From Opitutia bacterium (lineage in GTDB: Bacteria > Verrucomicrobiota > Verrucomicrobiia > Opitutales > Opitutaceae), in NCBI GenBank assembly GCA_016187925.1, contig JACPIS010000002.1:62001-126000 (forward strand): a stretch of DNA of 64,000 nucleotides. Reading direction: 5' to 3'. How positions within the stretch are numbered: position 1 is the first letter of the stretch; the number at the start of each line of letters is the position of its first letter. Both the position numbers and the translations under genes were made by a program. The notes beneath the pieces are model-generated. The model ran no database searches. It saw only the letters and a list, made by a program, of their open reading frames with translations, and had not been told where the DNA came from. Shown in pieces: positions 9,351 through 15,462 of this stretch.

Positions 9351-9369
9351 TCTCCCGCTAGGCGGGAGA
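9351..9369 (-). terminator. Hairpin just after the hsp20 stop, probable terminator
   Basis: TCTCCCGC at 9351-9358 pairs with GCGGGAGA at 9362-9369 around a 3-base loop, 11 bp beyond the end of hsp20. There is no clear T tract on the minus strand, so termination is inferred from position and stem stability. Confidence 0.5.
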
Positions 9370-9380
9370 AATTATATGGT

Positions 9381-9779
9381 CTACGCGACGCGCCGCTGGC
9401 GGGCGGCGAGCCGGTGACTGACGGTCTCGCGCTTCGGCACGACGATGGAGAGCACGCCGTCGCGGAGGTCGGCGCGCAGCTCCTCGAAATCGAGCCCGAG
9501 GCCGAGCCGGAGCTTGAGCTGGTAGTCGCGCTGCACGTTCTCGAGGTGCAGGGCCTGCCAGTTCACGCGGACGAGATGCGGTTTGCGGGCGGTGATGATC
9601 AGATCCGGACCGCGGGAGACGATCTCCACCCCGGCGGCCTCGACGCCCGGGACGAGGACGACGAGTTTCAGCGCCTGCGGCAGATCCGTGCACTCAAAGC
9701 GCGGTTGGCGGAATCCGTTGAGGGATTCGGCGGGCGCGAGCGGATTGCTGGGACTGAGGGATGGGATGATCGTATGCAT
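9381..9779 (-). CDS. Small heat shock protein, Hsp20/alpha-crystallin family
   Basis: 132 residues from the ATG at 9779 (MHTIIPSLSPSNP). The alpha-crystallin core spans about residues 28-120: FECTDLPQALKLVVLVPGV, then VQRDYQLKLRLGLGLDFEEL, and the closing LRDGVLSIVVPKR, which matches the conserved (A/G)xLxxxxPK element. The C-terminal extension is short and basic and has no IXI motif. It is an ATP-independent holdase chaperone. The frame stays open upstream to 10223, but only the core with this start makes sense. No CIRCE element or clear heat-shock promoter was found. Confidence 0.88.
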   Translation of the reverse strand: MHTIIPSLSPSNPLAPAESLNGFRQPRFECTDLPQALKLVVLVPGVEAAGVEIVSRGPDLIITARKPHLVRVNWQALHLENVQRDYQLKLRLGLGLDFEELRADLRDGVLSIVVPKRETVSHRLAARQRRVA

Positions 9780-9853
9780 GGACGTAGGTTCTCGGCGGTT
9801 TTTCCACCGGCGGGTCTCCTGGGAGATTCGACTGAACCCTTGGTAGGGTCTCG

Positions 9854-10003
9854 TCAGGCCAGGCAGCCCGCGTCGGTGAGTTTGGAAGCCCAAATGGACG
9901 CGCACTGACACTGCTGCAGCTGACGCTGCAGGCCCATGCCCATGACGGCCTTCGTGAACGAAGTGCCGGCCGTGAGGCGATGAACTGGAGTGGCGGTTGC
10001 CAT
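9854..10003 (-). CDS. Possible small protein upstream of hsp20
   Basis: A 49-residue frame (MATATPVHRLTAGTSFTKAV...) with three cysteines near the C-terminus (CQCASIW and GCLA), in the 350-base space between hsp20 and the MazG-like gene. There is no recognised domain and no Shine-Dalgarno. It is listed because the composition looks protein-like and it lies codirectionally upstream of hsp20. The rest of this space contains no other gene I can support. Confidence 0.28.
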   Translation of the reverse strand: MATATPVHRLTAGTSFTKAVMGMGLQRQLQQCQCASIWASKLTDAGCLA

Positions 10004-10130
10004 TGGGTTTACGTCTTGGACGATGCATTGGTGAATCGGTTCCACAAGTATTTTCTAAAGCGGGAAGCGTGCCAGCTGTGACATAGCGCGTGAACTTGCG
10101 CCGGCGCGCCAGCGGCGGCAGGCTGCCGGC

Positions 10131-10505
10131 ATGAATTCCATGCATGACACGAAGACAACCGTGGCCGAGCTGCGCGCGCGCGTGATGGCCTTCGCCCGCG
10201 AGCGCGATTGGGAGCAGTTTCACTCACCGAAAAATCTCAGCATGGCGCTCGCCGCCGAGTCGGGCGAGCTGATGGAGCATTTTCTCTGGAGCGAATCGCG
10301 CGCGTCGGCCGACACCGTGCGCGATGCGAAGAAACGACCCGGGATCGAGGACGAGATCGCCGATGTCGTCATCTACGCGCTCGAGTTCGCCAACATCTGC
10401 GACATCGACCTCGCGGCGGCCATCGAGGCGAAACTCGCGAAGAACGCGAAAAAATATCCGGTGGAGAAGGCGCGCGGCCGGTCGGCGAAGTACAACGAGC
10501 TATGA
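10131..10505 (+). CDS. MazG-like nucleotide pyrophosphohydrolase
   Basis: 124 residues, all-alpha NTP pyrophosphatase of the MazG/RS21-C6 type. The Mg-binding pattern is seen as AAESGELMEHFLW (ExxE) and EDEIADVVIYALEFA (ExxD), as in dCTP pyrophosphatase 1. These enzymes hydrolyse non-canonical or excess (d)NTPs to NMP and PPi. The ATG at 10131 is used, with a second in-frame ATG three codons later. It is a single gene converging on the DUF5069 gene, with a terminator between them. Confidence 0.9.
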   Translation: MNSMHDTKTTVAELRARVMAFARERDWEQFHSPKNLSMALAAESGELMEHFLWSESRASADTVRDAKKRPGIEDEIADVVIYALEFANICDIDLAAAIEAKLAKNAKKYPVEKARGRSAKYNEL

Positions 10506-10540
10506 AAAAATAAAATAGCGGAGCCGTGGCGGGCTCCGCT
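10505..10540 (-). terminator. Rho-independent terminator for the DUF5069 operon
   Basis: A 9-bp stem AGCGGAGCC (10517-10525) / GGCTCCGCT (10532-10540) with a 6-base loop. On the minus strand it is followed by a T-rich stretch (A-rich 10505-10515 on plus). It ends transcription of the leftward genes starting at 11321 and 11070. Confidence 0.8.
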
Positions 10541-10566
10541 GCGCGCGGGAAACGTTGACAGATCGT

Positions 10567-11070
10567 TCAGGGCCTGCCGCCGAACGTCACGAAGTCGTCC
10601 AGCTCGAGCCACTCGAACCACGTGGCGATATCCTCGCGGTGCGCGGCGTTCTTGCGGTGCACGTCGTTGAAGAAGGCGCGGGTGTCCGGCGGGGTCGGGG
10701 TCAGTTGTTCGATCCAGGCCGACCAGGCGGCGATTTCCGAGGCGTGACGCTTCGGCTGGCAGTGCGCGAGCACGTAGGCGAGCACCTCGCTATCGTTCTT
10801 GCCCGCCTTGATCTCGGCGAACAGCGCGTCGGGGTTGAGTCCGGTGAAGGCGAGGAAGCGCTGGTCGATCGGGCAGTTGTAGTGGAACTCCCCGTTGGTG
10901 CCGGCGACGACGGCGCGCGCCTTGTCGATCAAACGCGGGAGGTGCGCAAAGCCGCCGAGACGTGTGCGCGGACTGCGCGGCGGGTGACGGGTGAGGTCGG
11001 GCGCACTGTAATTGACCGCACCGCCTTGGACGGCGGCGGGGTGGGTGTAGGACTTTTTGATGTCGGACAT
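10567..11070 (-). CDS. DUF5069 domain-containing protein
   Basis: 167 residues. Recognised from the order of conserved pieces: SAPDLTRHPPRSPRTRLGG, HLPRLIDKARAVVAG, GEFHYNCPIDQRFLAFTG and the C-terminal EDIATWFEWLELDDFV. DUF5069 proteins are common in Verrucomicrobiota and Planctomycetota and have no established function. The protein is soluble with no signal peptide. It follows the FmdB-like gene by 5 bp and shares its terminator. Confidence 0.85.
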   Translation of the reverse strand: MSDIKKSYTHPAAVQGGAVNYSAPDLTRHPPRSPRTRLGGFAHLPRLIDKARAVVAGTNGEFHYNCPIDQRFLAFTGLNPDALFAEIKAGKNDSEVLAYVLAHCQPKRHASEIAAWSAWIEQLTPTPPDTRAFFNDVHRKNAAHREDIATWFEWLELDDFVTFGGRP

Positions 11071-11075
11071 GGAAA

Positions 11076-11321
11076 TTATTCAGGGCTGGGGATGCGCGGG
11101 CCGCCGTGGCAGGCGCAGCCGGGCGAGCACGGCGCGGCGGCCGGCGGAGTTTTTTCGCCTACGCCCATGAGGCCGTAGCCGCCGGTGATGACGCGTCGCA
11201 CGGGCTCACCCGTGTCGGGGTGCCGGGTCAGCGGGATGTCCTTCATGCTCTGCACGACCTCGAAGCGCCGGGGCGTTTCGCCGGGACGGGGCGGGACGGT
11301 TTCGTAGACGTAGGTGGCCAT
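11076..11321 (-). CDS. FmdB-type small regulator lacking the usual zinc-binding cysteines
   Basis: 81 residues. The FmdB fold is suggested by MATYVYET, FEVVQSMKDIPLT, PDTGEPVRRVITGGYGLMG. Typical FmdB zinc ribbons have CxxC pairs where this protein has ETVPPRPGE and RHPDTGEP, so the canonical metal site is absent; a separate cysteine cluster (CSPGCACH) is at the C-terminus. It is five bases upstream of the DUF5069 gene and probably co-transcribed. Function is unknown; FmdB was named as a formamidase regulator. Confidence 0.7.
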   Translation of the reverse strand: MATYVYETVPPRPGETPRRFEVVQSMKDIPLTRHPDTGEPVRRVITGGYGLMGVGEKTPPAAAPCSPGCACHGGPRIPSPE

Positions 11322-11414
11322 CGGGGAGACAAACTAACAAGTAGTGATTACCTGCATTCGCAAGTCCGCGTATCCGTGTTGCCGTGGTCGCGCCGCCCTG
11401 CCAATCCACGGGCC

Positions 11415-11777
11415 GTGAAAACCTCCGCCACGCTCGAACGCTACTACGTGCTCCCGTGCTGCCTGCTGCTGCTCAACCTCTGCAACGAGATCATCTCGTA
11501 CAAGGCGCGGCTCATCCACGACGGTTTCCTGCGCACGCTCTTCATCATGGGCATGGTGCTTTTCGGGGCGTCGCTGGTGGCGTTCGCCATCGCGCCGGGC
11601 CTCGTGTGGGCCGTGCAATCGCTGCGCCGCACCAGCCGTTCGCATGGCGGCGGCGTGGGCGAGGTGCTGTTTCTCAGCGCGCTCGGCGTGGTCATCTTCT
11701 GGCTCTACTATCGCAATTACCTCATCGGCACCGAGGCGATCCTGCCCGCCGCCTGGCGCAACAGCCTGCTGCCTTGA
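11415..11777 (+). CDS. Small integral membrane protein, unknown function
   Basis: 120 residues from a GTG at 11415 (MKTSATLERYYVLPCCLLLL). Three hydrophobic helices are visible at about residues 10-22, 38-66 and 82-98. No family recognised. The frame is open upstream to 11106, but that part overlaps the FmdB-like gene antisense and is not membrane-like. It converges on gluQ, with the two stops 7 bp apart. Confidence 0.6.
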   Translation: MKTSATLERYYVLPCCLLLLNLCNEIISYKARLIHDGFLRTLFIMGMVLFGASLVAFAIAPGLVWAVQSLRRTSRSHGGGVGEVLFLSALGVVIFWLYYRNYLIGTEAILPAAWRNSLLP

Positions 11778-11783
11778 GCAGCA

Positions 11784-12650
11784 TTATTTCCACTCCGCCC
11801 GGATCTCTTCGGGCGTGCGGCCTTGGGCGCGCAGCGTGCGGAGGGCGAGGGCGTCGTGGCGCTTGGCCAGCCGGACGCCGTGCTCGTCCGTGACGAGAGG
11901 GCAGTGGTAGAACGCCGGCGGCGTCAGCCCGAGCGCGTGGTAGAGCAGCAGTTGCCGGAAGGTGGACATCAACAAATCTGCGCCGCGCACGATCTCGGTG
12001 ATGCGCATCTCCGCATCGTCGACCACGCAGGCGAGCTGGTAGCTCGGCACGTCGTCCTTCCGCCAGACGAGAAAGTCGCCGAACTCGCGGCCGGCCACGG
12101 CTCGTTGCGAGCCAAGGCCGCCGTCGGTGAACTCCACGGGCGCGCCGTCGGGCACGTGGAAGCGCCAGTTCACGCCTTCGCGCGGCCACTCGGCGCGCTG
12201 GGCGCGAGCGTGGGTCGTCAGGTTCTCCGGGCGGCAGGTGCCGGGATAATGCGGCTCGTCGGCCGTCTCGTGCGGCGCGGCGGCGGCGGCTTGCACGTCC
12301 TTGCGCGAGCACGTGCAGGGATAAATCACTCCGGCCGCGCGCAACCGCTCGAATGCCGCGCTGTAGCGCGCGGTGCGCCGGCTCTGTTCGTAGGGTGCGT
12401 GCGGTCCGCCCGCGTCCGGGCCCTCGCTCCACACGCAGCCGAACCAGCGGAGGTCCTCGACCATGGCGAGGGCGTATTCGAGTTTGCAGCGGGCGTGGTC
12501 GAGGTCGTCGTTGCGCAGGATCAGCTCGCCGCCCGCCGCGCGGGCCCGCTCCTGGGCGGTCCAAAAAGTCCGGGCGTGCCCGAGGTGCAGGTAGCCGGTG
12601 GGCGAGGGGGCGAGCCGGCCGCGGTAGACTGGAGGGGGCTTGACCACCAA
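11784..12650 (-). CDS. gluQ: Glutamyl-Q tRNA(Asp) synthetase
   Basis: About 288 residues, a GluRS catalytic-core paralogue without an anticodon-binding domain. The class I HIGH motif appears as RLAPSPTGYLHLGHA and the KMSKS equivalent as RLAKRHDA. The cysteine pair of the zinc site is seen in YPCTCSRKD. It glutamylates queuosine at position 34 of tRNA(Asp). The reading starts at TTG 12650 or GTG 12647; no ATG is available. The upstream space holds CACTAAT-type repeats rather than a clear promoter. Confidence 0.92.
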   Translation of the reverse strand: MVVKPPPVYRGRLAPSPTGYLHLGHARTFWTAQERARAAGGELILRNDDLDHARCKLEYALAMVEDLRWFGCVWSEGPDAGGPHAPYEQSRRTARYSAAFERLRAAGVIYPCTCSRKDVQAAAAAPHETADEPHYPGTCRPENLTTHARAQRAEWPREGVNWRFHVPDGAPVEFTDGGLGSQRAVAGREFGDFLVWRKDDVPSYQLACVVDDAEMRITEIVRGADLLMSTFRQLLLYHALGLTPPAFYHCPLVTDEHGVRLAKRHDALALRTLRAQGRTPEEIRAEWK

Positions 12651-12653
12651 TCC

Positions 12654-12733
12654 TCACTAACGGACACCCATGCCGGCAGACAACTCCGGTCTGAGATTTC
12701 GGTTTATTAGTGCGCCTGAGTGTGAATTAGTGG
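12654..12733. repeat. Inverted CACTAA / ATTAGTG word repeats
   Basis: TCACTAA at 12654-12660 faces ATTAGTG at 12706-12712 and AATTAGTG at 12725-12732 in the divergent space between gluQ and the LOG gene. The same words recur, again as an inverted pair, between pyrF and ispE at 63601-63688. Confidence 0.55.
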
Positions 12734-12742
12734 TTTTCCGAA

Positions 12743-13321
12743 ATGAAATCACTCTGTGTCTACTGTGCCTCCAGCGACCGCATCGCCACGAAGTACCTCA
12801 CGGTGGCCACCCGGGTCGGCGCCGAGATCGCCCGCCAGCGCTGGGCGCTCGTCTACGGCGGCGGCAAGACGGGCCTGATGGGCGCGGTCGCGCGCGGCGT
12901 GAAGGACCATGGCGGGCGCGTGATCGGCGTCATCCCGGAGTTCATGAAGGCGCGCGAGCTGGAGTTCACCGAGGCCGACGAGCTCATCTCCGTCCTCACG
13001 ATGCGCGAGCGCAAGATGCTCATGGAGACGCGGGCCGACGCCTTCCTCGCGCTGCCGGGCGGCTGGGGCACGCTGGAGGAGCTGCTCGAGATCCTGACGC
13101 TCGCGCACCTCGAGGTGCTCCACAAGCCGGTCGTCATTCTCAACCAGGACGGCTACTACGACGACCTGCTCCGGATGTTCGACCGCGTGGTGGAGGAGAA
13201 ATTCATGCACGCCACCATCCGTGGCAAATACGCCGTCGCCCGCACGGTGGAGGAGATTTTCCCGCTCATCGAGCAATGGACGCACCAGCCGGGCGACGCC
13301 AAGTGGTTCCAGACGAAATGA
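12743..13321 (+). CDS. LOG family protein (TIGR00730, cytokinin phosphoribohydrolase-like)
   Basis: 192 residues with a Rossmann-type fold. MKSLCVYCASSDRIA opens the protein, WALVYGGGKTGLMGAVA follows, and the family signature PGGWGTLEE sits near residues 108-116. LOG proteins cleave nucleotide 5'-monophosphates, classically cytokinin riboside 5'-phosphate; the bacterial substrate here is not known. Its stop overlaps the ATG of the Nudix gene (ATGA at 13318), indicating translational coupling of two nucleotide-hydrolysing enzymes. Confidence 0.92.
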   Translation: MKSLCVYCASSDRIATKYLTVATRVGAEIARQRWALVYGGGKTGLMGAVARGVKDHGGRVIGVIPEFMKARELEFTEADELISVLTMRERKMLMETRADAFLALPGGWGTLEELLEILTLAHLEVLHKPVVILNQDGYYDDLLRMFDRVVEEKFMHATIRGKYAVARTVEEIFPLIEQWTHQPGDAKWFQTK

Positions 13322-13878
13322 CGATGGAGCCGTGGCGCGCACAACTGCTGGCGCAGCTCCGCGCCTACGCGACGCGGCCGCTCGACGCCGGCGAGGCGGC
13401 GATGCTGGCCGAATACGCACCCTTCATCGCGGCGCACACCGACTGCCTTTGGCGCACCTGTTGGCCCGGCCATCTCACGGCTTCGGCGTGGATCGTCGAC
13501 CCGGCGCGGCAGCGCACGCTGCTGACGCATCACCACAAGCTCGACCGCTGGCTCCAGCTCGGCGGACACGTCGACGGCGAGCCCGACCTGCTCGCCTCCG
13601 CACTGCGCGAGGCGCAGGAGGAGTCCGGCCTCACGAGGCTGCGGCCGGTTTCCGCGGAGATTTTCGACATCGACCGGCACCTGATTCCCGAGCGCAAGGG
13701 CGAGCCGGCGCACTGGCACTACGATGTGCGTTTCCTGATCGAGGCCGACCCGGCGGAGCCTCTCGTCGTCAGCGACGAGTCAAAAGACCTCGCGTGGGTG
13801 CCCCTCGCCGAGGTGGCGAAGCTCAACCCGTCCGAATCGCTCACGCGGATGGTGCGGAAGACGGTGAACTTGGCTTAG
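13318..13878 (+). CDS. Nudix hydrolase
   Basis: 186 residues. The Nudix box G-x5-E-x7-REUxEExGU is seen in GGHVDGEPDLLASALREAQE followed by ESG. A preceding segment (LTHHHKLDRWLQLGGH) and a late DLAWVPLAEV match this hydrolase group. It would hydrolyse a nucleoside diphosphate linked to another moiety; the substrate is not predictable. The ATG at 13318 overlaps the LOG stop codon; an ATG at 13324 is the alternative. Confidence 0.9.
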   Translation: MTMEPWRAQLLAQLRAYATRPLDAGEAAMLAEYAPFIAAHTDCLWRTCWPGHLTASAWIVDPARQRTLLTHHHKLDRWLQLGGHVDGEPDLLASALREAQEESGLTRLRPVSAEIFDIDRHLIPERKGEPAHWHYDVRFLIEADPAEPLVVSDESKDLAWVPLAEVAKLNPSESLTRMVRKTVNLA

Positions 13879-13898
13879 CGGTGTGGGTGGATCCCTTG

Positions 13899-14027
13899 TT
13901 AATTATTAGTCGAGCTACGGGGCTAAGCTTATATCTGTGCGTTAATTCTCTTTGGGAGTATTTAATCCTTTGTTAATAAGCTAAATCAGCTATTGAGTAT
14001 CTGTGCATTATCTGTGCGTATTTGGTT
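13899..14027 (+). promoter_or_regulatory. AT-rich leader with direct repeats before the HipA-like kinase
   Basis: This stretch is much richer in A/T than its surroundings. It holds three copies of TATCTGTGC (13932-13940, 13998-14006, 14009-14017) and two of TTGTTAAT (about 13897 and 13970). The downstream protein carries its own N-terminal helix-turn-helix, so the repeats are candidate autoregulatory operators; this is inference. Confidence 0.45.
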
Positions 14028-15389
14028 ATGCCACGCCCGCCGACACTCTCTGCCAATGCGCTGAAGCTGCAGCTGCAGGCTCAAGGATTTGGAACGGCGC
14101 AGGCACTTGCGGAGCAAATGGGCGTGGATCGCTCCACGGTGTCTCGTGCCTTATCCTCGCTGGGTGATGAAGTGCTGCGGATGGGAGCGGCGAGGCGAAC
14201 TCGCTATGCGTTGCGCCGTACGTTGCGGACGCTCGGCCGCCGCTGGCCGCTTTACCGGATGGATCAAGCGGGACGCGCGCATGAATTCGGCACTTTGCAC
14301 ACCGTGCATGGCGGCTGTGTGATCGAGTCCGCCGCCTGGCCGGCCTGGCTGGAGCGCGAATATCCGCAGGGAGTGTTTCCTGGTTTGCCGTTTTTTCTCT
14401 CCGATGCACGACCGCAGGGATTCATTGGCCGGTCCATTGCACGCAGCCTGGGTGGCACGCTGCGCTTTCCGACCGACCCGCGCGACTGGCAGGACGACGA
14501 TACGCTGGCATATCTCGTGGCGCACGGCGCCGAGCTTCCGGGCGACTGGATTGCGGGTGACGCGATGCTCGAGGCCGCGCACACGGTGGTGATTTCTGTG
14601 ATCGCAGACCCAGCCCGAGCGGAAGCCTACGCGCAGCGTGCGACGGCCGCGATGCAAGGCGAAGTGGTGGGTTCTTCCGCCGCGGGCGAGCAACCTAAGT
14701 TCACGGCCTGGGTTGGCGACCGGGCCGACCCGCGCGCGGTGCTCGTGAAGTTCTCCCCGCCTCTCGATTCTCCGAGCGGGCGACGCTGGGGCGATTTGCT
14801 CGTGGCCGAATCACTTGCGGCGGACGTGCTGCTCTCCCACGGTCATGCGGCGGTGCGCACGGACTTGCTCGACGGTGGCAACCGGCGGTTTCTCGAAATC
14901 GTGCGATATGACCGTGTGGGGGCGCGCGGCCGGCGCGGGTTGCTCACGTTGCATGCGGCTGAAGCAGGTCTTGTTTCCGAAGCGGCGGAGAACTGGCCCG
15001 CGGTGGCGGGCGCGCTGCTCGGATCCGGGTTTCTCGCCCCGGACGATGCCGCGGCACTGCGGCGGCGCTGGTGTTTTGGCCGCCTGATCGCCAACACCGA
15101 CATGCACCTCGGCAACGCCGCGCTGTGGTTTGATCCGCCGGCTCCGCTGCGGCTTGCGCCATCCTACGACATGCTGCCCATGCTCTATGCGCCCGGCCCG
15201 CAGGGCGAAATCGTCCCGCGCGAGTTTCGGCTGGCGCCGCCTGCGCCTGCCCTGCGCGAGGATTGGCGCCAAGTGCTGCCCTGGGCGGTGGAATTTTGGC
15301 GCCGCCTCGCGTCGGATGCGCGGGTGTCGGACGATTTCCGGCGCATCGCGGTGAACGGTATCCAGGTGGCAAAGCACGCGGAAGCCTGA
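14028..15389 (+). CDS. HipA-family kinase of the YjjJ/HipH type
   Basis: 453 residues. The N-terminus is a winged HTH (FGTAQALAEQMGVDRSTVSR). The HipA-like kinase fold follows: glycine-rich loop SSAAGEQPKF, catalytic loop NTDMHLGN with the base Asp near residue 358, and the metal-binding PSYDMLPM. This matches E. coli YjjJ (HipH), in which the DNA-binding part is fused to the kinase. HipA kinases phosphorylate tRNA synthetases and cause growth arrest; the target here is unknown. No separate HipB antitoxin gene lies next to it. The ATG at 14028 is used. It converges on batD. Confidence 0.85.
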   Translation: MPRPPTLSANALKLQLQAQGFGTAQALAEQMGVDRSTVSRALSSLGDEVLRMGAARRTRYALRRTLRTLGRRWPLYRMDQAGRAHEFGTLHTVHGGCVIESAAWPAWLEREYPQGVFPGLPFFLSDARPQGFIGRSIARSLGGTLRFPTDPRDWQDDDTLAYLVAHGAELPGDWIAGDAMLEAAHTVVISVIADPARAEAYAQRATAAMQGEVVGSSAAGEQPKFTAWVGDRADPRAVLVKFSPPLDSPSGRRWGDLLVAESLAADVLLSHGHAAVRTDLLDGGNRRFLEIVRYDRVGARGRRGLLTLHAAEAGLVSEAAENWPAVAGALLGSGFLAPDDAAALRRRWCFGRLIANTDMHLGNAALWFDPPAPLRLAPSYDMLPMLYAPGPQGEIVPREFRLAPPAPALREDWRQVLPWAVEFWRRLASDARVSDDFRRIAVNGIQVAKHAEA

Positions 15390-15462
15390 GCCGGGAACAG
15401 GTCCGTGAACTGCTGGGTCCGTCCGCACTGGCGCGCCGGCCCTTTTGCCTGCGGGTGAAGGA

